Part shown: piece by piece, positions 11,501-20,980 of the stretch
How the letters are laid out: each line of letters opens with the position of its first letter
Numbering within the stretch: the stretch's first letter is position 1
Source of the DNA: Agrypnia vestita
Taxonomy: Eukaryota; Arthropoda; Insecta; Trichoptera; Phryganeidae
NCBI GenBank assembly: GCA_016648135.1
Contig: JADDOH010023642.1
Coordinates: 1-64,000 of the forward strand
Length of the DNA stretch: 64,000 bases
Reading direction: 5' to 3'
Notes under the pieces: model-generated
The model's database searches: none
The model's input: the letters and a program-made list of their open reading frames with translations, nothing else
Told to the model about the DNA's origin: nothing
Program-made: the position numbers and the translations under genes

Positions 11501-14500
11501 GGTGTAACAGTAATAGTTAAGAAAAATGTAGATTTTTGCATTTTTCACCAATCAAGAAGAACCCATTTTCATAAAAATTCTCTGCTTTATGCTTAACTTT
11601 TAACTACGGATCAAATGATGGCTCCAAGACCAGCAGCAATACTCTATTTTGTTCTATTCTTCATTGTTGAGATAATCTGTGATAGTGAGTAATTGTAACA
11701 ATGATTAGTAACTAATGAACCACTGATTATTTACTGAATTATGAAAAACTGCAGTTACTAATCATCATTACAATCCATTACCAATTCCACAATAACATTT
11801 ACGCTTTCAACCACGGATTATCTCGTCATTACTGTTTTTATCTCGCACAGATATTTTTCTAAAAATAATTAAATGCTTCGTCAAACCATTTCGACAAGAT
11901 CTAGTATTAATAAATATTTCCAGCTAAGATGACACATGATGTGAACTTCTCAGTAAAGTAATGAACTGAGAAATAATTAATTTGAATTACAGTAGCTGGC
12001 AAACATCTTGAAATTTTTCGGCGTAGTGGGGGGAAGTTTGCGCATGTACCATTCCAGCGAGACCCAAATTTTGTCTTCTGCGCATTCCCCCACTACGCCA
12101 AAAAATTTCAAGAAGTTTGCCGGCAACTGTATCAAAAATAAAATAAATTGAAATAAGCCCTGCATCCATAATGGATAAATATTAAAAATTATAATGCTTT
12201 TATTTCTTAATTTAAAAATTAAATGTTTTAATCAACTTATTCAATGAATTAATTTCAATGTTTAATATATGTATTTACTTTCTTAATGTTTTTGACTATA
12301 CAGGACAGAATACCCAAATACAAGAATTTTAATTTCAAAAAGCTATTAAGTATAGAAAATTTTAATTAAATTGTAGTTTTTACAAATATGTAACAATAAA
12401 AATTGTAATGAGATCAACGGAATTAACAAAATTTTTTTTTTTTTCGAAGGAAGCAAACATCTGGTAGTGATACATTATAATTTATATAAATAAAACTAAC
12501 TTAGTTAAACACCACTTATATTTATTTTCTAATCCATCCGGGCTTCGCTACGACCGTAGCTTCTTCAAAGAGAATATTAACTGTTGGTTAGGGAGAATCT
12601 TAACTGAGTTAAGATTCTTCCTAAAGAAGCTACAGTCGGAGCGAAGCCCAGTTGGCTTTGAAAATAAATATAAGTGGTGTTTAACTAAGTTAGTTCTTAT
12701 TTATATAAATTAAAATATTTAATATTATACTTCAAAATCAATTAAATTGAAATCCCTTTGTATCGCATTTAAGGAAACAAACTATGTACTAAAGTTACAT
12801 CTATATTTAATCATTATACTTTTTTGTGACAGTTATGCAGGAAATAGTGCGTGTATTAAATAATGTATGTAACTTACGCGTCCCCTGGCCAGCATCTGCT
12901 CTGCGGCGTACACATAACCTCCGCAGCGAGGGCACCCTTGCCCTTCAGGAGCCTTAGCGATCACCCTGGACTCCATGCACGCTCCATTGGTACGCCTGTA
13001 ATGATGCAATAGTTAGATCGCATCCACTCTGTTATATCACCACTAGTAAGCGCCGGTTACAGCTCTAAGTCGTTAATTTGTTGCCACCACCACCCACACT
13101 CAACCAACCTCCCACAGCCTTAAGAGTTGTTAAGAAAGCGACTGATGAATTCAGAAATGACTATTATACCAAGGTCTAAACATTCGGCTGAGTAGCGGCG
13201 TATTGATTGTTCCAAAGGAGTGCGTTTATTGTGTTACTAATGTATCAGAACTGAAATGAGAGAAATTAATGTGATGCTCGAGCGATGGGACAAGTCCAGA
13301 GGGCTCCACGTCCCTCTGCCGCCCTTCATCCCTCCTTCCGTCCCGAGGACACTTTCCTTATCCCATCAGAGGTGATATGAATTAGTGCGACTGGAACTTG
13401 TGGTTAGTAAAGCATTACTATTCGTGCAATTAGTGGCCACTAGAGTTAGAAACAATATACATAGCAGGGGTGTAGAAGCGAGAAGCTGGAAGCCATGCTA
13501 GCCACTGTAATGTGTGCTCACCGTGTCCTTCCTGTCGGGCTGCTTCCTTCGCAGGTGGGGAAGGGAGGGGACGGGGTAGTAGTGGAGACCGCGAGTCGAG
13601 TGGCTGACAGTAACCAACATAAACCGCAGACCGAGTTTCTCACTACTCTACTCCGACTCGCTGTCTACTCTACTCTACAACTATAACACGCTAATATTTT
13701 GTATTTTTTTTTATTTCTTTAAAAAACAGTAACATAACGATAACGAAAACTATTAAGAATGAAGGTTGAGATATTGTAAATAATTTATAAATACAATGTA
13801 ATAAATAATTTAGTAGGTACCAATGATTATAAAAATATCAAAGAACGTGTAAAAACTAATTTAAAATTAAAAGGGCGCGAGATGTTCTGCGTTGCTATTG
13901 TGGGTGTACGTGCATCGGGGGACCCGACCTAGCACTGGAGTGGGACCCCGGGGGGGGCCCTGGGGGTCCAGGGAGCCCGTGGCAGCTGTGGGCAGCTCAG
14001 CCGTGGGCCGCCATCTGCGCAGCTCACTTACTTCCTGTTTCCAACAAACGAACTAGGTCATGCTCCGTCAAAACTGCTTCCTCTCACTCGCGGCTTCTAG
14101 TATTTACAATTCCCGCTTCACAGGGTTAATGCTATTCAAACAGGTTAATGCTAGGGTAGTAACGAATGACTCTATGCTTTACAATAAATGAATAATAATC
14201 CGATGCAAATATGGATCCAAGCTGCTAGTATTGCAAAAAACAGATATGTATATTCGTCTGAGATAAGGAAAGTTGCTCGAGTCGAGTACGGTAGGTACAA
14301 GTACAGTAGGGAAGGGGGCACACCAGAGCACACGGTACTTACGCTCCTTCTTCGCCAGTGAGGTGGGCACCGGCATCCATGGACAGGCATCCGGCACCGC
14401 CACCGAAGCCGTATCCCTTGGGGCCGTACTTGCGTGCGTGGCAGTTCTTGCAGAACAGCTCTCCTTCGTGCTCTGTGCAGTTGGTAGAGTCGAGAAGTTT

Positions 14501-16118
14501 GCTGCACATTCCTGTAACATATATCTATTATATAGTTCTTCATTTTAAATTATTTTCAGCTAAAATCAATATTGCTGTTTGAGCAATGCTCTAGATTATA
14601 TATTACAGATGAGGGGTATAAAAGCAAAGGCAGCAATTTCCTTCCGAGGTGTTTCTGAAATATATACAAAAATCCTGTATCGATTGGAAATAAGTTTACA
14701 AAAACCTCAGTTTTCCTTATACATGTGTATAAATAAATATTAACTTTTGAATACGGATGTTGCTGTGTTTGCTACCAAATAGAGAATGTTGCTACTTTTG
14801 CTTACATTTTACATAATTGTATGGTAATGTTTCAGTCTAAACCGACATCAACTCTCACTTAAGTATGAAGCTCATTAAATGAATGCCATTTAGCCACGTG
14901 ACACATTCTTGGGGGTTGATTGGTAGAAATAGATATCGCTGCCTTTGCTTTTTACACTAGGCACGGGTACATTGTTGTTTTCGCTTTTAATAATGATTTG
15001 GAAACACGATTTTGGATGAAATAGAACAATATTTCATATGAAATCTCGAATTCAGTACATTCTAAATTAATAATCCTTGGTGACTGCATTCAAAACATTT
15101 TTTTTCATATTGCTGCCTTTGCTATTATATCCCTCATATAGAGCTTCAATGGATTGGAGCACTATCCATAAATTTTATTCATCAATAATAATTATAATAT
15201 GTATATTTAAAAAGTTTTTTTTTTTTGCTTCTCTTTTGGAAATGCTTATTTACAATTTTTGGAACTCCATTTTGAATCAAAATAAAAACATTCCGAAACT
15301 ACAAATATTTTAACCAAATATGGAATGAATGCATTTCGTAATATTAAAAAACTAATCATACCTAATGGTTAAAAAAGTAACCCATAAAAACCAAGTTTTT
15401 ATTATACTCCCTTTCTTTGTAAAATATAACAACAATTACAGACGAATTAAAACATATAACATAACACTAAACTTACAGTGATTTAATATATTTCTAAAAT
15501 GTCAGATGTTTTGAGCTTTGATAAGACACTTCATGCTTTGAAGATTAAATTCAAAAAACATTTGTCAGTCAATTTAGATTTTCGACATTCGTAGTGAAGT
15601 ACCTATTATGCATACCGACGGAGTAATTCAAATTTAGAAAATATTCCGCTTCGTTATCGGGCCGCCGTTGCTAGTAATCAAACTTTTCTAACGATTGCAA
15701 TTTGAAAAAACCAATAAAATTTCTAAAAATCCGAAATTATACTATAATTATTAATTTTTTTAACGAAAATTTGATGGATCTTCTTGATCGTCGCCACGAG
15801 TCTGCTTGCCAATTTTCAGCTCGATTGGATCACGGGAAAAGGGTCAAAAATCGATCCAAAGTTTTTGTTGACGGCAAGCAAGCAGACGAGTTAATATAAA
15901 GGGAGTAAAAATCAAACATTTTATGTATTTTCCTGCCCTGAAAAGTGTCTCGCAAGGATGCAAAATTTCACTCCTGCCAAGCATTAAGGCTTTTAAAACT
16001 TACCGCACTTGAAGCACATCTTGTGCCATTTGAGTCCTCCAGCGACTCTCTCCTCAGCGGCGTACACCGACTTGGAGCACTTCGGGCATTTGGGGTTCTC
16101 AATCGGCTTGAAAGGCAT
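5398..16118 (-). CDS. Mlp84B: Muscle LIM protein Mlp84B (gene span; 3' end incomplete)
   Basis: This gene encodes a multi-LIM protein of the CRP/MLP family; in Drosophila Mlp84B acts at muscle Z-discs and muscle attachments. Nine coding exons per isoform are readable, and their phases close exactly (1356 nt, 452 codons, with the B exons of LIM2). Five LIM domains start near residues 11, 116, 217, 320 and 418. Each has the C-x2-C, H-x2-C, C-x2-C, C-x2-C ligands and a following glycine-rich [12 protein letters not shown] segment. LIM5 stops after its third Cys pair: the expected last exon, about 40 residues, is not found between 1 and 5397. LIM2 has two alternative exon pairs (see A1, A2, B1, B2). 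The 5' untranslated part is split by an intron. Every splice site named in the exon entries has AG/GT borders seen directly. Confidence 0.93.
5862..6049 (-). CDS. Mlp84B: Mlp84B exon: second half of LIM4
   Basis: The acceptor atttcag precedes [18 protein letters not shown]; the exon continues through [18 protein letters not shown] and GPKGFGFG to SEPTRS and the donor gtaagt. It is 188 nt, entering in phase 0 and leaving in phase 2. It completes the LIM4 zinc site. Confidence 0.92.
6313..6445 (-). CDS. Mlp84B: Mlp84B exon: linker and first half of LIM4
   Basis: 133 nt from acceptor caacag to donor gtacag. It encodes [18 protein letters not shown], then [19 protein letters not shown], the first Cys pair of LIM4. 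Its phases match both neighbours. Confidence 0.92.
6720..7016 (-). CDS. Mlp84B: Mlp84B exon: complete LIM3
   Basis: A 297-nt exon carries the whole LIM3 domain: CPRC, then [25 protein letters not shown] and the tail [12 protein letters not shown]. The acceptor is cttaatag and the donor gtaagt. It is entered in phase 2, which fits both B2 (giving Leu at the joint) and A2 (giving Ser). Confidence 0.93.
7590..7800 (+). pseudogene. Possible transposase fragment in the Mlp84B intron
   Basis: A short frame reads [37 protein letters not shown] and NRGRTSL before a stop. The pattern resembles N-terminal helical regions of Tc1-like insect transposases with a GRTSLW-type motif. It is broken by stops and the family is not certain. 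The gene it would interrupt runs on the other strand. Confidence 0.3.
8640..9060. repeat. Dispersed aaaataagcc-motif repeat
   Basis: The motif cgaaaataagcc or tgaaaataagcc occurs near 8655, 8714 and 8968 and, inverted and diverged, near 9015. This looks like a degraded non-autonomous DNA transposon. Ends and target duplication are not clear. It lies in an intron of Mlp84B. Confidence 0.4.
9259..9477. mobile_element. pogo-like MITE (CAGTGAAACTGCG ends)
   Basis: A 219-bp non-coding element starts CAGTGAAACTGCG and ends with a similar inverted sequence (gcggtttgactg). TA lies on both sides (9257-9258, 9478-9479), and motifs such as ataattcgaaattc are shared with elements at 32.9 and 49.2 kb. 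Confidence 0.7.
9964..10060 (-). CDS. Mlp84B: Mlp84B alternative exon A2 (end of LIM2, variant A)
   Basis: The acceptor ccatacag and donor gtataa bound a 97-nt exon that starts in phase 1 and ends in phase 2, the same as B2. It encodes [15 protein letters not shown], then [16 protein letters not shown]. The final LIM Cys is present, but the following segment departs from the usual [10 protein letters not shown] glycine-rich tail. It completes LIM2 when joined to A1. Confidence 0.85.
10309..10393 (-). CDS. Mlp84B: Mlp84B alternative exon B2 (end of LIM2, canonical)
   Basis: The acceptor ccccgtag and donor gtaagt bound 85 nt, phase 1 in and phase 2 out. It encodes [20 protein letters not shown] followed by QSDCYAN, the conserved LIM2 tail of Mlp84B proteins. 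It competes with A2 for the same place in the transcript. Confidence 0.9.
10798..10894 (-). CDS. Mlp84B: Mlp84B alternative exon B1 (middle of LIM2, canonical)
   Basis: 97 nt, phase 0 in and phase 1 out, with acceptor ttaaag and donor gtaaac. It encodes [12 protein letters not shown], then [20 protein letters not shown]: the His/Cys ligand pair, the next Cys pair and the first Cys of the last pair. It is the same length and phase as A1. Confidence 0.92.
11208..11304 (-). CDS. Mlp84B: Mlp84B alternative exon A1 (middle of LIM2, variant A)
   Basis: 97 nt, phase 0 in and phase 1 out, with acceptor aaatgcag and donor gtacac. It encodes [12 protein letters not shown], then [20 protein letters not shown]. 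All zinc ligands occupy the same positions as in B1, but about half of the other residues differ. It lies 5' of B1, so the genomic order along the gene is A1, B1, B2, A2. Confidence 0.88.
11689..11782. repeat. Imperfect inverted repeat in Mlp84B intron
   Basis: gtaattgtaacaatgatta and agtaact on the left match the inverted right arm agttactaatcatcattaca; the arms differ by a few bases. It may be the core of a larger degraded MITE, because motifs such as atttttgcatttttcacc at 11532 recur at 31.2 kb. Confidence 0.5.
11990..12129. mobile_element. 140-bp snap-back MITE with TA target site
   Basis: Ends CAGTAGCTGGCAAA and, inverted, CAGTTGCCGGCAAA continue as about 43-base inverted repeats through cttgaaatttttcggcg and tagtggggg. 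TA flanks both sides (11988-11989, 12130-12131). This is a Tc1/mariner- or pogo-type MITE located between the first LIM2 exon and exon A1. Confidence 0.75.
12479..12711. mobile_element. 233-bp foldback MITE
   Basis: The arms begin aatttatataaata and continue through actaacttagttaaacacca and cttatatttattttc, with an almost exact inverted copy on the right. Inner parts gggcttcgctacgac and gtcggagcgaagccc also pair. The centre has a further small hairpin (agaatcttaact/agttaagattct). Nearly the whole element could fold into one stem. Confidence 0.75.
12878..12995 (-). CDS. Mlp84B: Mlp84B exon: linker and first half of LIM2 (shared)
   Basis: 118 nt with acceptor cattacag and donor gtaagt. It encodes [20 protein letters not shown], then [19 protein letters not shown], and ends in phase 0. 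It supplies the first Cys pair of LIM2 to both alternative versions and must splice either to A1 or to B1. Confidence 0.92.
13280..14045. other. Intronic GC-rich blocks in Mlp84B, no gene recognised
   Basis: Two islands stand out from the AT-rich intron: about 13284-13370 and 13890-14045. The second contains runs of G and C and an E-box CAGCTG. They could be intronic enhancer or alternative-promoter sequence for a muscle gene. No coding exon is convincing. The rest of this intron shows nothing I can name. Confidence 0.3.
14343..14511 (-). CDS. Mlp84B: Mlp84B exon: second half of LIM1
   Basis: 169 nt with acceptor gttacag and donor gtaagt, phase 1 in and phase 2 out. It encodes [20 protein letters not shown], then [20 protein letters not shown] and a short linker ending TGEEG. 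It gives the last three ligands of LIM1 and the conserved glycine-rich tail. Confidence 0.93.
14610..15136. mobile_element. TGAGGGGTATAAAAGC inverted-repeat element, copy 1
   Basis: The left end TGAGGGGTATAAAAGC with aaaggcagcaat matches the inverted right end (attgctgcctttgc, atatccctca). Related internal sequence, for example cttgggggttgattgg, occurs in the copy at 38.8 kb. Non-coding and 527 bp. It lies in the intron between the two LIM1 exons of Mlp84B. Confidence 0.75.
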
Positions 16119-16137
16119 TTTGTTTTAGTTTTTGGGC
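16004..16137 (-). CDS. Mlp84B: Mlp84B exon: 5' UTR end, start codon, first half of LIM1
   Basis: The acceptor ttattttcag at 16138 shows that this is not the first exon. Nineteen untranslated bases precede ATG at 16118-16116. The protein starts [14 protein letters not shown], then [21 protein letters not shown] and Cys38, with the donor gtaag after 16004. Coding part 115 nt. The MPFKP start is typical of insect Mlp84B. Confidence 0.94.
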
Positions 16138-16489
16138 CTGAAAATAAAGAAAGATACATTAATTTAATAATTTCACTGCTTAAATCCGATCAGCCAATAC
16201 AAAGCGAACAATTTAAAAGTCGCGCAAACGGGTAGATATTATATTTTGTGTAGTTATGTCCGGTTCAATAAGCTAATCAATTTCGTTAATTTTTTACGGA
16301 AAGGTTATTGGAAAATTTTCTTCGTTACTTCGATTATCATGTTTGAAATACGTCATAATAAATTTTTATTTATTATAAAAATTAACGGCTTAAAAATATT
16401 TTATTTGTTTATTTAAATTTATCGTACCTACTAATCTTAAACTAAAAAGTAATTCGCAAATAAATAATCACCAACTGATTAGTCTGTTT

Positions 16490-16775
16490 ATTTTAAAGTT
16501 ACCGTTATTGTCCGATGATGAAACAAAATAAATATGCCGTGATTGTCTAATTGTTAAACTGGATAAAGTTACTGTTACTGCTTAGTAATAAAACAAGATA
16601 AAGTTATCGTTATTTTCCGATTATGAAACAAGATGAAGTTACCGATTTACAAACCAAGCTAAAAATCGCGTTATCGTTCGATTATGAAACAAGATACAGA
16701 TGCTGTTGTTGCTCGGTTATGAAATATGAAAAGGTGGCGTTATTGTCCAGTTACGAAACGAGACGAACGTAAAAC
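16490..16775. repeat. Degenerate tandem repeat upstream of Mlp84B
   Basis: A unit of about 35-45 bases, roughly a-aagtta-cgttattgtccg followed by attatgaaacaagat, recurs some six to seven times with many changes. It lies about 400-650 bases upstream of the coding exon of Mlp84B, within the first intron or promoter region. Confidence 0.55.
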
Positions 16776-17740
16776 GCGTCAACGAAAGAAAACTGTGAAT
16801 GTTGCACGATTGCCAACAATTTTTGCCCTGTTTCCTTCAACAAAATGAAAGTATTTTCCGACCGCGCGCCAAAAGAAAACAGATAAGCGGGATTATCCAC
16901 CTTGCCGAACGGCGAAGCCTACCTGGCTGCAGAGAAGTTCAATCTGGATATTTACGCTTGATTTATATTGTCCAGCAACGGAGCAGCGAGAATCTCCCGA
17001 GAGGTTCTATGGTTAATGAAACGATGTCGAGGAATATGTATTACCAACGCGATATTTATAAGTAGGGCGAGCTATTTCTGTGCGAGCCAAATTTGGAGAC
17101 GTTGCTTCAGACTTCCCCTTCCATGCCGCTCGGAGGAGCTCATATTGAGTTACGACCAAAGAAATTAAAAAGATATTGAATATTTTCCGATTTAACCTAA
17201 ATTATTAAGAGATAATCGAATAATATTTTTGGTTTATAAATTATTAATTAAAAAAATTAAATCGCCTATGCATATCCATTACATACTATTTTTAAAATAT
17301 TTTCTGTCAGGATAACCGTATTTTCGTTGAAATACTTAAGTATTTGAAAAAATTATGTTTTCGTTTATTTAATCTTCAATACCGGTACAATGTAATCTTA
17401 ATCGTATTTGGATGAGGTCTGATTTTGGCAAAAATCCAACTTATATTATCAGTAATGCTACAACCGACCCCTTTTTGTGATCAAGTAGATTTGTTTGATA
17501 ACTCGCACATGTGCGCTACGTACAGGGCCTTATGGAAAAAACTAATTTGATAATTCGCATCGCGAATACTTCCGTAATACTAAAACGTATATGGGCGAAA
17601 GTGTGAACTAGTAGACGATTTTTTCCACACAGTCAAATGTTATTATTTACACGAGTTTTTAAATGAAGAATAGCTCAAATGGTTGACACTTTTCCTTGCA
17701 ATTTATGTCACAACACAATGTAAAGCTCCGATACACAAAA

Positions 17741-18125
17741 TTACACTTGAATCCTTCTTAGTGACGGGAACGAGAAGATCGACACTGGAGAATCGATATT
17801 TTCACTCGATATTAGCACAATCCACCGAGGGGTACCTGGTCGGTCGTTGAAGGTAGCTGTGCCGGACGATAGATCCTGGAAGTGTGGTTGGTTGCAGTCG
17901 TTGGCTGTTCGACCGTCACTGACTACTTTGATTCGAATGTCGGATCTGGCGGCGGGTGGCGGGTAGTCTATGGGCCGCTGTGCACACGGCTCGGCGGCCC
18001 CCGCCCGCGCCGCCCGCGCCGCCCCGCCCACCGCAGGTGAATCTCGGCTCTTGGTGCCGCCCGCATCTATCACATCTTCTCCGGATCACGGCGATCGGGC
18101 GCTGGAAAAAATGAACGAAAGTTAA
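17741..18125 (-). promoter_or_regulatory. Candidate Mlp84B promoter or 5' non-coding exon
   Basis: A sharply GC-rich island (17930-18075, many CpG) lies about 1.8 kb upstream of the translated exon on the Mlp84B side. A donor-like ccag|gtacc on the minus strand at 17836 could join to the acceptor at 16138. The need for an upstream exon is seen; assigning it to this island is inference. The upstream gene on the other strand (tetraspanin) could share the island. Confidence 0.35.
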
Positions 18126-18265
18126 AGAGCGTCGCCCCACAATTTTTTTTACGAAACATTTCCTCGGAACCCTTTTTTAAAACCGACGTAAATGTCGTTT
18201 CTTGAGTACAGAGTTTTCAAAAAGTATCTTATTTTTTCTAGAAATTATCGAATATTGATTCCGGC

Positions 18266-18500
18266 TCAAAAGGGGTACAATAGCGAAGGCAGCAATATCC
18301 AAAAAATTTAAAAAAATGTTTTGAGTGCAGTCACCGAGGATTACTAATTTAAAATGTACCGAATTCTAGATTTTATGTATCTATTCCTTCCAAAATGTAT
18401 TTCCTATAAAATCTCTAATTCAGTAAATTCTAAATTAGTAATCCCCGATGACTACATACATTTTTTTTTGATCTTGCTGCCTTTGCTCTTGATATAATAT
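18266..18500. mobile_element. TGAGGGGTATAAAAGC-family element, short copy 2
   Basis: The left end (ggggtacaatagcgaaggca, then gcaatat) and the right end (cttgctgcctttgctcttga) are diverged forms of the 14.6-kb element. The inner segment ctaaattagtaatcc is shared. About 235 bp. Confidence 0.6.
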
Positions 18501-18934
18501 TTAAATGTAATATTGATTTAATGGTGCAATAATTGCCCCTATAATTTTAAATTTACGATAAACTAAAAACACTATTATAATTAGCCTTTTACTTTTACAA
18601 TAAATTAAACTTTGTACTACTACACACTTGCGTAGCTATATTTAATTTATCAGTTGTTATTTACATATTTCTATGAATGGGATTGCACTTTTCGACTATA
18701 GTCTTGACAAAAATATGTGTATATTTATAAAATTTAAATAGTTATATTTCACTAAAAAAGTAACTGCTACGTCGATTATATGAGATATTAGCCTTACTCA
18801 TACATAATTTACTCGTAATTTGTTGAATTTGGTTTTAGTGTTTTAGAAAAGTTTATCTAGAACCCTAACTGTTGATATATTTTCATTTTCCGTCATTTTT
18901 TGTAACAGACGTATCTAGAAATATAAATAACTAT

Positions 18935-19460
18935 CATCATCATCACTATTGGCTCTATAAGCTATCGTGGGTCTTGGTCTCTTCGAGAGTTTTCCTCCGC
19001 TGATCTCTATTTCGCATCGATATGAGGACATTGCTCTTCATTGACCTTCTCAAGCTCTTGTGCCGTGTTAATCTTAGTGGCTTGGTTCCTCTCCACATGG
19101 CGCAACCACCGAAGTCTTCCTATTTTGATACATTCTGGGACGCTTAGCCCATTAAACAAAGAGGTACAAAAAACAATAATCTTTTGACTATCGCGCGCTA
19201 TCGTGTTGGCCATCATTTATTCATTTACTGCGGCCCGGAAAAGCAGACTGTAAACGTAGACTCGCCAAACCTCAGGTTATTCAGCCCTGATGTTCTCCTT
19301 ATTTCAGATGATTTTCATTTCCAGAAACCTTTTCCTGCACTTTTTTTTGGGTCGCAATCCTAGGATTGGTCTGCAACAAGCACTCGCCCTCTCCACTCCT
19401 CTTTGTCACCTGCCAGCCTCTTCATCTCTTAGTACGTGCTACAGCGCACATCTCCGATAA
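18935..19460 (-). mobile_element. RTE-like LINE 3' fragment, decayed
   Basis: The minus strand around 19007-19140 reads CIKIGRLRWLRHVERNQATKI and further degraded residues. RLRWLGHVERM is the hallmark near the C-terminus of RTE-type reverse transcriptases. Around 19370-19400 the same strand gives AGDKEEWRGRVLVADQS, the usual near-terminal part. Stops and frame shifts show it is inactive. Confidence 0.5.
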
Positions 19461-19814
19461 TCTGGTCTACGTAGCTTAATCTCGAGCGGCCTCTACGATT
19501 GTTTCCCTCGACGATGGTTAAAAGCAGGCCCGGATGCCTTATATTATGGCCTATCCAAATTACTATCCTGCATTACGAGACGCAAAATCTGCCACTTCTC
19601 TGAAAATCTCATTACATGTCCGAAGTAGGTACTAATTTCGAAACGGTCAACGGACAGAGAGGCATTCAGTTTTATGCATATAAATTAAAATTATTATATT
19701 TAACAAATATTTGAACGAAACGGACTTGCGGACAACTGTGTACCGGCTATTTTTAACATTCAAATTATTTTTTGTTTAAATTTAGCGTTTTTGTAAATCT
19801 GCCAGACTTGTAAA

Positions 19815-19995
19815 ATGTACCAGGGGTGCATGATGACGAAAAGGCGGAGGAAGCGGAGAGACAGACACCAGCGCGGGTGCGGTGGCTGGTGACTCAGCGA
19901 GGGAGCAGTACGCCTCGGGGAGCGATCGGCGATCAGCTGTCTCGGGAATGCACCGTTCCGCTGTGATTGGATTTGGAACATATCTAAAATAATGA
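19815..19995. promoter_or_regulatory. GC-rich island, possible promoter
   Basis: A GC-rich block in AT-rich surroundings carries ccaatcacag on the minus strand and several gcgatc motifs. It could be a first-exon or promoter region of Mlp84B (minus) or of the tetraspanin gene (plus). No start codon with a matching peptide could be tied to either gene. Confidence 0.25.
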
Positions 19996-20980
19996 CGTTC
20001 ATCAGCGGGAGCTTCGTGACTAATGTAATTAGTGCACCTAATAATAGTTGGAATCAGTCATTATAAGTTTGTAGTTTATTGCTGGTGCTGTATGCCAACA
20101 TCTGACGATTCAATGTATGTTTTTATATCTCGCAAAGCGTTCCAAAGAATCAACGAAAGTTCCTGAAACTCTGACTAACTAAGCCAAATAAGCGTTGTTT
20201 TATAATATTTATGTAGGTTTGACATTGTAGCAGGTGAATAATATAGGTATACATTTTTGTTATTTGAAATTAAGATAATTTTATACTTGCTGTTTATAAC
20301 ATGGCTAGTATTGATTGAGTCAGTATTTTTAAAACCAATTATCAGTATTTTAAACAAATTATCAGTATTTGTAATAACGTATCAGTATATAATAACAATC
20401 TAACCCAGCATAACCTATGTAACCAATAAAATATACTAAAAGAATATTGCTGTAATTTCTTTATTTATACTAACTTCAAATTGAAATTTTACTAACCAAA
20501 AACTCGATTTATAAGTGATATTTAATAATTTATACTGATCGAAATATGATTATATGCTGAACCTGTATTTTATAAAATACTGACCAAATAATTTTAATGT
20601 TATTATAAATACATTAAATTTAGATTAAAAATGGTATCACAGTTAAATTATTGTTTAAATTAATTAAGTTCTGATGTATTATTTTAATGTTTCCTTTATT
20701 TTAAACACATTAAAATTTTTCTTCGGCAACAAATATCTGGTATTTACACTGAAAACGAATTTTGTTGTCTTTAATTTTAAAAATCTTTTTGATTATAGAA
20801 AACATCGATTTTTTAAAATCTGAGTGCTGTTAATGAACCCGAAAAATGTAATGAAATTTAATCGCATTCATGAACACTGTTTAACTAATTTTTCTTATTC
20901 ATGAAATTTATTTATTACAGAAAATAAGCAAGAAATAATGAAATAAAAAATGCAAACTTTGATATCGCGGGGTGGAATGC

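Noticed and set aside
13495..13686. 63-codon open frame in the Mlp84B intron (+)
   Set aside because: Low complexity and antisense to the gene; no recognisable protein.
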